Part shown: positions 40,794 to 48,877 of the stretch, piece after piece
Numbering within the stretch: the stretch's first letter is position 1
Layout: each line of letters starts with the position of its first letter
Source: Alphaproteobacteria bacterium
Lineage (GTDB): Bacteria > Pseudomonadota > Alphaproteobacteria > JAPYRI01
Reading direction: 5' to 3'
Assembly: GCA_029941135.1 (NCBI GenBank)
Contig: JAPYRI010000011.1
Span: forward strand, 1 to 48,877
DNA length: 48,877 nt
The notes under the pieces: model-generated
The model's database searches: none
What the model saw: only the letters and a program-made list of their open reading frames with translations
What the model was told of the DNA's origin: nothing
Program-made: the position numbers and the translations under genes

Positions 40794-41329
40794 CGGCGGT
40801 TCGAGCTGCCATCGGCCAGCCACACCCCTTGGTCAAGGCCAAAATACTCGACCGCCTCGACGACCAAGGTCGGAAATTCATTGCAGCTTCGCCGCTTATG
40901 ATGCTCGCGACCGCGAATGCTGATGGCGAGCCCGACGTGTCTCCACGCGGCGATCAGCCAAGAACGGTCGTGGTGGCCGATGAACGCAAGCTTTATCTGC
41001 CTGAGCGCCACGGCAACAAACTGGCTTTCAGCCTGCAGAATATTCTCGAAAATTCTAACGTCGCGGTGATATTCATGATCCCAGGCGTGGATGAAAGTTA
41101 TCGCGTGCACGGAACCGCTCGCATCGTTGATGACACCGAAACTCTCACCAAATTAACGGCTCTGGGCAAGCCTGCCCTGCTTGCGATTGAAGTTAAAGTG
41201 ACCCGTTGCTTCCTTCATTGCGGCAAGGCGTTCAAACGCAGCCGCCTATGGCAGGCGGATGCCCGGCAAAACCACAAATTCCGTTTCGGCGCCACCATCG
41301 CGCGCGCGCGCGGCGGTGACCGGAAATGA
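40763..41329 (+). CDS. Pyridoxamine 5'-phosphate oxidase-like (PPOX) split-barrel flavoprotein
   Basis: A 188-residue protein starting at GTG 40763, with AAGGAA upstream, and overlapping the amidase end by 31 bases. Split-beta-barrel features: FIAASPLMMLATANADGEPDVSPRGD and LYLPERHGNKLAFSLQNILENSNVAVIF, then the C-terminal RCFLHCGKAFKRSRLW, typical of the PPOX class that binds FMN or F420. It is the last gene of the iac-like operon. Because iacG (flavin reductase) is missing here, this protein is a candidate flavin-handling partner for IacA, but nothing in the sequence proves reductase activity. Alternative: general stress flavoprotein. The 319-bp convergent gap that follows (41330-41648) contains no gene, only short repeats of TGCAAGT. 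Confidence 0.8.
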   Translation: MGAHSGIQDLTAVRAAIGQPHPLVKAKILDRLDDQGRKFIAASPLMMLATANADGEPDVSPRGDQPRTVVVADERKLYLPERHGNKLAFSLQNILENSNVAVIFMIPGVDESYRVHGTARIVDDTETLTKLTALGKPALLAIEVKVTRCFLHCGKAFKRSRLWQADARQNHKFRFGATIARARGGDRK

Positions 41330-41390
41330 AAGGGTGCCCTTGAACAATTCGGTTCGGGTATCTCGTGTGTCGTTCTTGTCGAATTTCCGC

Positions 41391-41433
41391 TGCAAGTACG
41401 AACTCACTTGCAAATTAGTGCCTGGATGCAAGT
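41391..41433. repeat. TGCAAGT hairpin and third copy in a convergent gap
   Basis: TGCAAGT (41391-41397) and ACTTGCA (41406-41412) form a perfect 7-bp stem with an 8-base loop. A further TGCAAGT lies at 41427-41433. No T-run follows. The gap separates the 3' ends of the PPOX gene and the FAD-GcvT gene, so the hairpin may slow convergent transcription. The rest of 41330-41648 shows no gene, tRNA or mobile element that I can see. Confidence 0.4.
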
Positions 41434-41648
41434 ATCTCAACACCGGTCCCGATAGTTTGAGCCCGGTCAATCGGCTTTTAGTCGGATTGCCTGAACCCAT
41501 TTGGTTGGTGAACGTCCGCGAAGATGTGCTCACGGTTATTTCTGGCCCGCTACAGCAGAGGTGAGTTTCTGCGTTTCTCTCAACGCTGACAGCACAGTAA
41601 ACATTAAGAAGACCGAGCAATTGCGCAGCTCCGATTGAAACCGTGTGG

Positions 41649-44120
41649 TTAGCTTTTAGGCCGTCGACTTTTCGGGTCGTATAGGGGTGTCAAAGACGCG
41701 CGCGCCGCATAAGTGCGGTTGGCCTGCTCGATGGTAAAGGTGCCGTCGGCAATGTAGGCCGCATCGACTCCACCTTCGTAGGTCACATATCCCAAAGCAA
41801 CTGATGCGCCCAGGGTATGACCATAGCCCGCCGATGTCGTATAGCCGACCGGTGCGCCATCCCGCAAGATCGGCTCATTGTGGGTGAGAATGGGTTCGGG
41901 ATCGTCCAAAAGGAACTGAACGATCCGGCGGGTGAGTGGCTCCTGCTCACGTTGCCGCAACAAAGCGTCCCGGCCCACGAAGCCACCGGGCTTATCCCAG
42001 GCGCAAGTAAATGCGAGCCCGGCATCCAGCAGTGAATCCATGGGTCCAATGTCATGCGCCCATTCCCGGTAGGCTTTTTCGGCACGCAGCGTATTCAGCG
42101 TGTGATAGCCGCAGTGTTTGAGCCCGAAGTCAGCACCAGCCTCGACCAGCCTGTCATAGACCGGCAAGGCCATTTCGGATGGAATATAGAGCTCCCAGCC
42201 CAGCTCGCCGGTATAGGAAATACGAACCGCATTGGCGCGCTGATAACCAATTTCAATTTCTTGCATGGTTCCGAACGGGAAACTCTCATTCGCGAAATCA
42301 GCAGAAGATATTGCCGACAGCAGAGCTCGCGAATTTGGTCCCTGAATGTTAAGCATGACCTGAGCCGCGGTCACGTCTGTTGTCACACAAAACACATCGT
42401 CGCCGATGTGATCGTTGATCCAGGCATCCACCTGAACGTGGGTGAATGCAGGCGTCACCACCAGATATTGATCTTCCGCTAATCGCGAAATCGTAAGATC
42501 GGCTTCAATGCCGCCGCGCTCATTCAAAAATTGAGTGTAGCTCACGTTGCCAACCGGCGCGGACATGTCCGCTGTTGCCAAGCGGTTTAACACACGCTCG
42601 GCACCCCGGCCCTGGACCAGTAGTTTTGAGAACGAGGACTGCTCGAACAGACCAACTTTCTCGCGCACGGCATTATGCTCAGCGGCATTGTTGTTGAACC
42701 AGTTTTGCCGCCCAAAATCGTATGCATATTCAGCTTTTTGGCCTGGGTCTGCGTACCAATTGGGCCGCTCCCATCCGGCTGATTCACCAAAGCAAGCGCC
42801 AGCCGCCGCCACACGGTCATGCAGAACGGATTTTTTAACGTTGCGCGCGGTTTGCCACTGCCGGTTTGGCCAATGCATTTGATAGGCGATCCCCAGGGAC
42901 TCTGGGATCCGGTCAACGATGTAAGATTTGTTATTATGAAAGTGACGGATGCGCCGAATGTCCACATCCCAGACATCTTTTGGCGCGTGACCTTCGGCAA
43001 TCCAATGGGCCATCATCTGCCCGGCGCCACCGCCTGACAATATGCCGAGCGAGTTAAACCCGCACGCAACGAATAAATTGTCTACGTAAGGGGCCTTGCC
43101 CATGAGGTAATTGTGGTCGGGGGTAAACGATTCCGGCCCGCAAAAAAACTGCCGAATGCCGGTTTCGAGTAATTTGGGGACCCGTCGCATACCGCGCTCG
43201 ATATGAGGTTCCATGCGCTCCCAGTCGGGCTGAATTTCATCAAAACAGAAACCTTCTGGAATGCCATTCACAGCCCAAGGCGCCGCCACAGGCTCAAAAA
43301 ACCCGAGCATGATCTTGCCAGCTTCCTCGCGCACGTAAGCACTCCGCCCCGGGTCCCGCAATATGGGCAACTTATTGTGGACGCCCTCGATGTTTTCGGA
43401 AATCAGATAATAATGCTCAGCCGCCTGCAATGGCAGATCAACGCCCACCATCAGACCGACATCGCGTCCCCACATGCCGGGGCATAGGACCACCACCTCG
43501 GCTTGGATTTGACCTTTCTCTGTCTCGACGCCAACCGCGCGGCCTTTGTCGCGGATAACGCCGGTCACCGGCGTATGCTCAATGATCTTCACGCCGTCCG
43601 CCCGCGCGCCTTTGGCGAGCGCCTGCGTCACGTCAGCCGGATTAACCCGGCCATCGTCGGGGAAATAAAACCCCGCGACCAGATCATCCGTGTTTGCCAG
43701 TGGCCACATCGCCTGAATTTCCTGCGGCGTTATCTCCTGGTTTTCCACACCAAAGGTACGCGCCATAGCGCACCCCCGGCGCATCTCTTCGGCCTTTACG
43801 TCGTCCATAGCGAGCTGAATAGACCCGCATTGGATGAAGCCGGTAGCTTGTCCGCTTTCCTGTTCCAGGTCCTGATAAAGCTTTAGGGAATACTTGGCGA
43901 GTTCGGTTTGGCTTTCGGTGTCACGCAATGTGGTGATCAATCCCGCCGCGTGCCAAGTGGTGCCGCAGCTGATTTGCTCGCGCTCCAGGACAACGACGTC
44001 CTTCCACCCGAGCTTCGCCAAATGATAGGCGATTGAGCAGCCAATGATCCCGCCACCCACGATGACGGCACGCGCATGATTTGGCAAAGCAACATCAGGC
44101 ACCTCCGGCTCCCCCTTCAT
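41649..44120 (-). CDS. FAD-dependent dehydrogenase fused to GcvT domain (dimethylglycine/sarcosine dehydrogenase-like)
   Basis: An 823-residue two-part enzyme. The N-terminal DAO-fold half binds FAD at GGGIIG (22-27), and H57 in TTWHAAG is the position that carries covalent FAD in dimethylglycine dehydrogenase. The C-terminal half is a GcvT aminomethyltransferase-like domain: LFEQSSFSKLLVQG, ISYTGELGWELYIP, LRAEKAYREWAHDI and GGFVGRDALL. Such enzymes demethylate dimethylglycine or sarcosine and pass the one-carbon unit to tetrahydrofolate. The ATG at 44120 has a poor ribosome site; a GTG at 44102 follows GGGGGAGCCGGAG and may be the true start. It is the last gene of a leftward operon after hyuA and hyuB, which hints at N-methyl-hydantoin or creatinine-type substrates. 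Confidence 0.88.
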   Translation of the reverse strand: MKGEPEVPDVALPNHARAVIVGGGIIGCSIAYHLAKLGWKDVVVLEREQISCGTTWHAAGLITTLRDTESQTELAKYSLKLYQDLEQESGQATGFIQCGSIQLAMDDVKAEEMRRGCAMARTFGVENQEITPQEIQAMWPLANTDDLVAGFYFPDDGRVNPADVTQALAKGARADGVKIIEHTPVTGVIRDKGRAVGVETEKGQIQAEVVVLCPGMWGRDVGLMVGVDLPLQAAEHYYLISENIEGVHNKLPILRDPGRSAYVREEAGKIMLGFFEPVAAPWAVNGIPEGFCFDEIQPDWERMEPHIERGMRRVPKLLETGIRQFFCGPESFTPDHNYLMGKAPYVDNLFVACGFNSLGILSGGGAGQMMAHWIAEGHAPKDVWDVDIRRIRHFHNNKSYIVDRIPESLGIAYQMHWPNRQWQTARNVKKSVLHDRVAAAGACFGESAGWERPNWYADPGQKAEYAYDFGRQNWFNNNAAEHNAVREKVGLFEQSSFSKLLVQGRGAERVLNRLATADMSAPVGNVSYTQFLNERGGIEADLTISRLAEDQYLVVTPAFTHVQVDAWINDHIGDDVFCVTTDVTAAQVMLNIQGPNSRALLSAISSADFANESFPFGTMQEIEIGYQRANAVRISYTGELGWELYIPSEMALPVYDRLVEAGADFGLKHCGYHTLNTLRAEKAYREWAHDIGPMDSLLDAGLAFTCAWDKPGGFVGRDALLRQREQEPLTRRIVQFLLDDPEPILTHNEPILRDGAPVGYTTSAGYGHTLGASVALGYVTYEGGVDAAYIADGTFTIEQANRTYAARASLTPLYDPKSRRPKS

Positions 44121-44188
44121 TTAATACAGTTGCATTTTGCCCGGGCACCAGGTGCGCCGATGGGACTTAGGCAAGCCTCAGTTACCTA

Positions 44189-45979
44189 TTATTCTGCGGC
44201 GTTTTCAGGAACAGGAATGCCAGCGGCACGGCGCTCACCGGTCGCAATTTCGTCAACCGCCAGAGTGTCCGGGTCGATCACAACGCCATACTCGTCGCGC
44301 GCGGCTTCAACTGACACAAAGTCGTCCAGCACATCGTCCAACACATCTTGCACCGGCCGTTCGTAGGGATTGCCCCAACCGCCGCCGCCGGTACTTTCAA
44401 ACATGAAAGTTTCACCGGGTGCGAACCGGAGCCCAGCCAGTAGCGGGTTTTTCCAGTCCCCATTGGGAGTCAGCCCGCCAACGACTTCAGCTTTGCCGTC
44501 GGTATGAATTTTGGTTTGCCTTTGAACCGCGCTGCGGAAAGGCGTGTTCACGCCGGGGCTGCCTTCCAAGGTACGAGAGGTTTCCATACTCAGTTCGCCC
44601 TCACCTTTGAAACGCACTTTGAAGGTCGCGCCAACACCGCCTCGATGTAGGCCGCTTCCTGCGGAATCCGTTCTGAATTCAAAGGCTTCATAAGCGATTG
44701 GAAACAGTAGTTCGGCGGTCTCGGCAGGCATGTTCATGCAGTTGCCCAAAGGATCACAGGTCACACTCATACCATCACTGTAGGGCGTGCCCCCCCAACC
44801 GCCCGCCGGCAGTTCCGAAAACACATCGGATTTTCCGAAACGGTCGCGCACTGACGCGACGAACCAATTGCACTCGGAGTATGTCGAGCCGGTCACTCGC
44901 TCGGGGATCGCCTGCGCCAGGGCTTGCCATAGGGCACTGGTGATCTTACTCGATGTCAATGTCGTGCAGCCAATAGTCGGTGCCGGCCACTTAGCATTCA
45001 GCCAGCAATCCTCGGGCAATTTAATCGAGATGGGGTTGAACATTCCCTGATTCTGGGGCGCATCCGGCGATAAAAAGAACTGCAGTGAGTAAAAAACAGC
45101 GGACGCCGTATTGGCAAACGGGGAGTTGATCGCGCCTTGGCATTGCGGATCGGAGCCTTCGAAGTCGACAACGATATCTGTGTCTTTGACAATCAGTTTC
45201 AGCTTAATTTTAATTTTTTGCCGGAAACCGTCTGAGTCGGCATAATCCTCGGCTTCGTATTCGCCATTTGGAATGCGCTCAATGCTCTTTCGTATGATCC
45301 GTTCGGTGTAACCCTGAAGCTCTTTCATGGCCACGCGTAGTACATTGACGCCATAGCGCTTTGCCGCCCGCTGCAGCTCCCCCTCAGCGGCCAAAAGGGC
45401 GCCGAAATGGGCCTGCATGTCGCCTTTGACATAATGCGGCGTACGCGTGTTGTTCATGATGATATCGACGATATCGTCGTTTGGTTCATAGTTTGTATAA
45501 AGCTTCGTGGGGGGTAGCCGAAGACCTTCGGCGGCGATGTGGGTGCCGTAAGATTGACCGCCGGCAGCGCCGCCGCCCAGATCCATCCAATGGCCCCGGC
45601 TCACCGCGAACCCGAGAAGACCACCCTCGAAAAAAATTGGCAGCACGAATGTCATGTCGGGAATATGGGTGCCGCCCTGGTACGGGTCGTTCACCAAGTA
45701 CACGTCCCCCTCTTTGAGGGTGTCGAATCCAAACTTGTTGATGATCGCTTCTGCACTGAACTTCATAGCCGCCAAATGCACCGGGCAGTTTGCCGCCTGA
45801 CTGAGTAACTGCAAGTCCGCATCATAAACCGCGTTGGAAAAATCCAACATGTCAGCGAGGATCGGCGAAAAGGATGAGCGCCTCAGAACTTCGGTCATGC
45901 GTTCACATGAGTACTCGAACAGGCTTCTCAGGACCTCAAATGTAACCGGATCAAGATCGCCTTTGTGTCTTTTTGTCAA
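44189..45979 (-). CDS. hyuB: Hydantoinase B/oxoprolinase-family subunit
   Basis: About 596 residues from a TTG at 45979 with a strong GAGGAGG site; the open frame extends to 46075 but that part lies inside hyuA. Family phrases: DPVTFEVLRSLFEYSCERM, QAANCPVHLAAM, YLVNDPYQGGTHIPDMT, GHWMDLGG and the C-terminal STGGGGWGNPYERP. HyuB works with HyuA to open hydantoin or 5-oxoproline rings at the cost of ATP, or to carboxylate ketones in acetone/acetophenone carboxylases. It starts 20 bases after the hyuA stop. No third (gamma) carboxylase subunit is adjacent, so the hydrolytic N-methylhydantoinase or oxoprolinase role is more likely. Confidence 0.88.
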   Translation of the reverse strand: MTKRHKGDLDPVTFEVLRSLFEYSCERMTEVLRRSSFSPILADMLDFSNAVYDADLQLLSQAANCPVHLAAMKFSAEAIINKFGFDTLKEGDVYLVNDPYQGGTHIPDMTFVLPIFFEGGLLGFAVSRGHWMDLGGGAAGGQSYGTHIAAEGLRLPPTKLYTNYEPNDDIVDIIMNNTRTPHYVKGDMQAHFGALLAAEGELQRAAKRYGVNVLRVAMKELQGYTERIIRKSIERIPNGEYEAEDYADSDGFRQKIKIKLKLIVKDTDIVVDFEGSDPQCQGAINSPFANTASAVFYSLQFFLSPDAPQNQGMFNPISIKLPEDCWLNAKWPAPTIGCTTLTSSKITSALWQALAQAIPERVTGSTYSECNWFVASVRDRFGKSDVFSELPAGGWGGTPYSDGMSVTCDPLGNCMNMPAETAELLFPIAYEAFEFRTDSAGSGLHRGGVGATFKVRFKGEGELSMETSRTLEGSPGVNTPFRSAVQRQTKIHTDGKAEVVGGLTPNGDWKNPLLAGLRFAPGETFMFESTGGGGWGNPYERPVQDVLDDVLDDFVSVEAARDEYGVVIDPDTLAVDEIATGERRAAGIPVPENAAE

Positions 45980-45999
45980 CGTTTCCTCCTCGGCAAGTG

Positions 46000-48024
46000 C
46001 TAGCCGCCTAACTCTATTACGAGATTTTGCATGTCGTCCACGGACGCGTGTGTCGTTGGGGGAAGAACTGCGCAAGCATCATTATACTCGACAATTGCCG
46101 GTCCTGTGATTTTGTCGCCGCTGGATAAGGCTTCCCCATCGAAAATCTCAGTTTCCGCCCATTCACCAGCGAAATAAACCTGGCGGGTACCCTTTACTTT
46201 TTCTGCGGATGATCCTTCTGCCTTTTCGAAGAGCGGCGGCTTAACCGTCGCCCCGGTTGCGGTCACCGACAGGGACACAATGGCGGGTTCGAAATCGCTC
46301 GAACTGACGCCGTGTTCCAGCCGGTGCTGTTCGTCAAAATTGGCCGCCAATTTAGGCAAGGTGTCCGCGGTAAAGCGGCCTTCGGGCATCGGGGATTCAA
46401 CCTCGTAGGTTTGACCAACATAGCGCATTTGCGCTGATCGAGAGATGGTCACGTCCGCGGCCGCCACTCCGTCTTGTGCCAAGAGGTCCATCGCTCTCTT
46501 TTCAAGCCGGTCAAACGTCCCATTGATCTCGTCCAAGTCGACATGAGCGAGCGACGCGTACATGAAAGCCTCAACATCCTGGCGTAAATCCATAGCGGTG
46601 GCGCCAAATGCCGATGCAACACCCGCGTAGGCAGGGACGATCATTTTCGGAATGTTCATGGCTTCCGCAACGAACGCTGTGTGCATGGCGCCGGCGCCGC
46701 CGAAACTTGCCAGTACAAAGTCTCGTGGATCCCGGCCGCGTGCAACCAATACCATTTTAACGGCTTGGGCCATATTCTCGCAGCTGATGCGGATCATGCC
46801 CTCCGCGGTTTCCAGGGGATCGAGCCCGATTTTCTGAGCTAAGGCATTGATCGCCGTTTCCGCGGCGTTCCGATCCATCTCGAGTTTACCTCCAAGCGAG
46901 GGCTCTAATCTGCCTAGTAGCAAATTGGCGTCGGTAATGGTCGCTTCCGTTCCGCCACTGCCATAGCATGCGGGACCCGGTTCCGACCCTGCGCTGCGCG
47001 GCCCAACACGCAAAGACCCGCCCTCGTCGACCCATCCAATACTACCGCCGCCCGCGCCAATACTGTGAATATCGAGCATCGGGACAATCACCGGTATTTC
47101 CCATTCCAATTCGTAATCTCGAGTGATAAGGCCTTTGCCGTCTTCGACGATTGATGCGTCGAAACTTGTGCCCCCCATATCAGTGTGAATAAAATTAGGG
47201 TAGTCCGTCAAACGGCTGAGATAGGCCGCGTAGGCAACACCGCCCGCCGGACCCGACTCCAGAAGCTCTTCGGGGTGATCTTTTGCGAGATCGACCCCAG
47301 CCACGCCACCACTGCTCTTTAGAATCATCAGTGCGCCAGCGAAGCCATTCTCTTTCAATCGTTCGCGCAGCCGGTCAAAAAACTCGACCATGACCGGCAT
47401 CAGCGCGGCCCGGATTGCCGTCGTCGAAAATCGGCCGTGCTCTCTGAACACCGGCCGGGTCTCGCCCGACAAGACAATATGGGCGTCGGGGATACGCGCA
47501 CGCACAATGTCCTGCATTTCCTGTTCGTGGGCATCGTTCACGTAGGCGTTGATAAAGGCGATGGCGATCGATTTGATGCCTGCGTCCGCAATCTTATCGG
47601 CCACATCGGCGGCCACTTCCCGATTGAGGGGCCGCTCCACGTTGCCGTCCCCATTCATGCGTTCAGGAACGGTGTAACGATACCGCCGCCGGATAATCGG
47701 CTTAGGCTTCGTTTGATAGGGATCGTAGAGGTGTTTCCGGTGCTGGCGACCAATCTCGATGGTGTCGCGGAAGCCATCCGTGGTGATCAATGCCGGATCC
47801 GGGTATGAGCGCTCAAGCAGTGCGTTGGTGGCCGCGGTTGTGCCGTGAATAAGATGGGAAATATCCCCAAACGGCAACTGGGCGGCTTCGATTGCCTGTA
47901 TGACACCTTCAGATCGGTCGCCCTTGGTGGTCAAAACTTTTGCCGTGACCCGTTTCCCGGTCTTTTCTTCCCACGCAAACAAGTCAGTGAATGTTCCACC
48001 GACATCAACTCCGACACGCCACAT
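46000..48024 (-). CDS. hyuA: Hydantoinase A/oxoprolinase-family subunit
   Basis: About 674 residues. I chose the ATG at 48024, which follows GAGGGGAG and starts directly with the ATP-fold phrase GVDVGGTFTD; an in-frame start 18 bases upstream overlaps the ribosome site. Other family signs: HGTTAATNALLERSY, RPVFREHGRFSTTAIRAAL, HTDMGGTSFDASIV, GAGGGSIGWVDEGGSLRVGP and FGGAGAMH. It binds ATP in an ASKHA-type fold and acts as a complex with HyuB. It is the first gene of a three-gene leftward operon. The 154 bases upstream contain a direct repeat TAGTAAAAC (48069-48077 and 48092-48100) that may be a regulator site. Substrate is not determined by sequence. Confidence 0.9.
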   Translation of the reverse strand: MWRVGVDVGGTFTDLFAWEEKTGKRVTAKVLTTKGDRSEGVIQAIEAAQLPFGDISHLIHGTTAATNALLERSYPDPALITTDGFRDTIEIGRQHRKHLYDPYQTKPKPIIRRRYRYTVPERMNGDGNVERPLNREVAADVADKIADAGIKSIAIAFINAYVNDAHEQEMQDIVRARIPDAHIVLSGETRPVFREHGRFSTTAIRAALMPVMVEFFDRLRERLKENGFAGALMILKSSGGVAGVDLAKDHPEELLESGPAGGVAYAAYLSRLTDYPNFIHTDMGGTSFDASIVEDGKGLITRDYELEWEIPVIVPMLDIHSIGAGGGSIGWVDEGGSLRVGPRSAGSEPGPACYGSGGTEATITDANLLLGRLEPSLGGKLEMDRNAAETAINALAQKIGLDPLETAEGMIRISCENMAQAVKMVLVARGRDPRDFVLASFGGAGAMHTAFVAEAMNIPKMIVPAYAGVASAFGATAMDLRQDVEAFMYASLAHVDLDEINGTFDRLEKRAMDLLAQDGVAAADVTISRSAQMRYVGQTYEVESPMPEGRFTADTLPKLAANFDEQHRLEHGVSSSDFEPAIVSLSVTATGATVKPPLFEKAEGSSAEKVKGTRQVYFAGEWAETEIFDGEALSSGDKITGPAIVEYNDACAVLPPTTHASVDDMQNLVIELGG

Positions 48025-48068
48025 AACTTTGTCTCCCCTCACTCTGCCTTAAATGTCGCTTTGAAGAT

Positions 48069-48100
48069 TAGTAAAACTTTTCACGACTGCATAGTAAAAC
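48069..48100. promoter_or_regulatory. Direct repeat TAGTAAAAC upstream of hyuA
   Basis: Two identical 9-mers, 48069-48077 and 48092-48100, with start-to-start distance 23 bp (about two helical turns), lie 45-76 bp upstream of the hyuA ATG. On the coding (minus) strand they read GTTTTACTA. The spacing suits binding of a regulator on one DNA face or a promoter element pair; the regulator is not identifiable. Confidence 0.35.
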
Positions 48101-48178
48101 ACTGAAAATTATGGCTAATCACTTCGTTCAGACGTGAGAATAAAAAAAGAAGAGGTTCAAGAATGATGCGCCTGTCCC

Positions 48179-48877
48179 CTAAAGTGTGATAACGAGCTTA
48201 CCGAAATGCTTGGCGGCACGCATAGCCTGGTAAGCCTGCCGCGCGTCTTGCAAATCATAGGTCGCGTCGATGACCGGTTTCACTTCGTGCATCGACAATG
48301 CGCGGTTCATATCTTCGAACATCTGGCGGCTGCCAACGTAGATGCCCTGCACCCGCAATGACTTTCCAAGGATCGGCAGCGGATCGATTTGGCCGAGCGC
48401 GAGCACCCCAATCATGCCAACTGACCCCGCAAGGCGGGTTGCAGCGATCGATTTCTGCAACGTACCGGGGCCGCCGACCTCGACGGTATGGTCGACGCCC
48501 CGGCCATCAGTTAGCGCCAGCACCTCATCCTGCCACTCGGGCATTTCACGGTAATTGACCGTCTGCCAGGCACCCAGTGACCGCGCGCGCTCGAGTTTTT
48601 CGTCGCTTGAAGACGTAATGACAGCGCGTGCACCAAGTATCTGGCACAGTTGCAATGCAATCACCGAGACACCGCCAGTCCCTAACAGCAGTACGGTACT
48701 CCCCGCTGAGACACCGCCACACATGAGGCTATTCCAGGCGGTTACGGCGGCACACGGCAAGGTCGCGGCTTCGGCATCGGACATGTGCGTAGGCGTGGCA
48801 ACAAGCCCGTCCTCGTGGAGTACACGGTATTCGACCAGCATGCCCTCCGCCGATCCGCCAAGTGCGTTGTTCATGTC
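48179..48877 (-). CDS. MDR-family zinc-type alcohol dehydrogenase/quinone oxidoreductase (5' end missing)
   Basis: The visible 233 residues are the C-terminal two thirds of a medium-chain dehydrogenase; the frame runs off the window end, so the N-terminal catalytic zinc ligands are not visible. Present are SDAEAATLPCAAVTAWNSL, the NAD(P) fold VLLLGTGGVSVIALQL, SSSDEKLERARSLGA and DHTVEVGGPGTLQKS, and a C-terminal AAKHFGKLVITL. The phrase ATLPCAAVTAWNSL is typical of zinc-containing alcohol dehydrogenase-like quinone oxidoreductases. It is 154 bp upstream of hyuA on the same strand and may or may not belong to the same operon. Substrate unknown. Confidence 0.85.
   Translation of the reverse strand, partial: DMNNALGGSAEGMLVEYRVLHEDGLVATPTHMSDAEAATLPCAAVTAWNSLMCGGVSAGSTVLLLGTGGVSVIALQLCQILGARAVITSSSDEKLERARSLGAWQTVNYREMPEWQDEVLALTDGRGVDHTVEVGGPGTLQKSIAATRLAGSVGMIGVLALGQIDPLPILGKSLRVQGIYVGSRQMFEDMNRALSMHEVKPVIDATYDLQDARQAYQAMRAAKHFGKLVITL

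Noticed and set aside
41259-41564. A 101-codon plus-strand open frame in the gap after the PPOX gene
   Set aside because: It overlaps the PPOX gene in another frame, has no ribosome site and shows no recognisable domain.
44189-48024. Acetone carboxylase to consume acetone from a propane monooxygenase pathway
   Set aside because: HyuA/HyuB relatives form acetone carboxylase, but the required gamma subunit is absent and the operon is 13 kb away on the other strand beside an N-demethylase gene. The hydantoinase reading is simpler.
1-48877. tRNA, rRNA, transposase or integrase genes
   Set aside because: I looked for typical CCA-proximal TTCGA arms, DDE motifs and terminal inverted repeats in the intergenic gaps and found none that I could support by eye.

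Overview
The window is about 49 kb of gene-dense, moderately GC-rich bacterial DNA. It most resembles a free-living, probably aquatic alphaproteobacterium of Rhodospirillales-like style: assimilatory NirB/NirD/Nas genes, many catabolic flavoproteins, tight ATGA/GTGA overlaps, and no rRNA, tRNA, insertion sequence or CRISPR array that I could see. This taxonomic call is inference from gene content only.

Layout. 1-2496 (+): end of a FecB/BtuF-FecCD-ATPase metal-chelate ABC importer. 2493-4787 (-): an orphan large subunit of the molybdenum hydroxylase family. 4918-8526 (+): acyl-CoA synthetase (behind an odd 13-bp tandem repeat that copies its start codon), BadI/MenB-like crotonase and acyl desaturase. 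8531-18959: a nitrate assimilation island. A NarK-type transporter and a PP2C-Ser/Thr kinase fusion run leftward. nirB-nirD-nitrate reductase and a DmsB-DmsC fusion run rightward from a clear sigma-54 promoter. 19041-20169: a pentapeptide-repeat protein and a Lys-rich protein, convergent over a terminator.

20356-30744 (+): a propane/phenol-type soluble diiron monooxygenase operon (hydroxylase alpha, reductase, hydroxylase beta, coupling protein, dedicated GroEL). It runs on into a two-domain multicopper oxidase, a ZIP metal permease that seems to start at ATT, a Tat-exported subunit and a GMC alcohol oxidoreductase. I read it as one module: oxygenate a small hydrocarbon or phenol, fold and metallate the enzyme, then oxidise the alcohol. 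GC-rich hairpins without U-tracts sit in three consecutive non-overlapping junctions of this operon. 30994-31812: a MipA/OmpV outer-membrane gene interrupted by one in-frame TAG.

31963-41329 (+): a catabolic operon with the gene order iacH-A-B-I-C-D-E followed by a MarR gene (iacR), matching the indole-3-acetate (auxin) degradation cluster. iacF and iacG are absent. In their place follow a nitronate-monooxygenase-like gene frameshifted at a C6 run, a second amidase resembling indoleacetamide hydrolase, and a PPOX-type flavoprotein. A sigma-70-like promoter overlapped by a three-half-site palindrome precedes iacH. 41649-48024 (-): hyuA-hyuB (hydantoinase/oxoprolinase) and an FAD-GcvT demethylating dehydrogenase, plausibly acting on N-methylated hydantoins and sarcosine. 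48179-48877 (-): an MDR-family alcohol dehydrogenase cut by the window end.

The strongest candidates for something undescribed are the monooxygenase-multicopper oxidase-ZIP-GMC module, the quinol-coupled (DmsBC-fused) assimilatory nitrate reductase, the variant iac cluster with its operator, and the start-codon tandem repeat.
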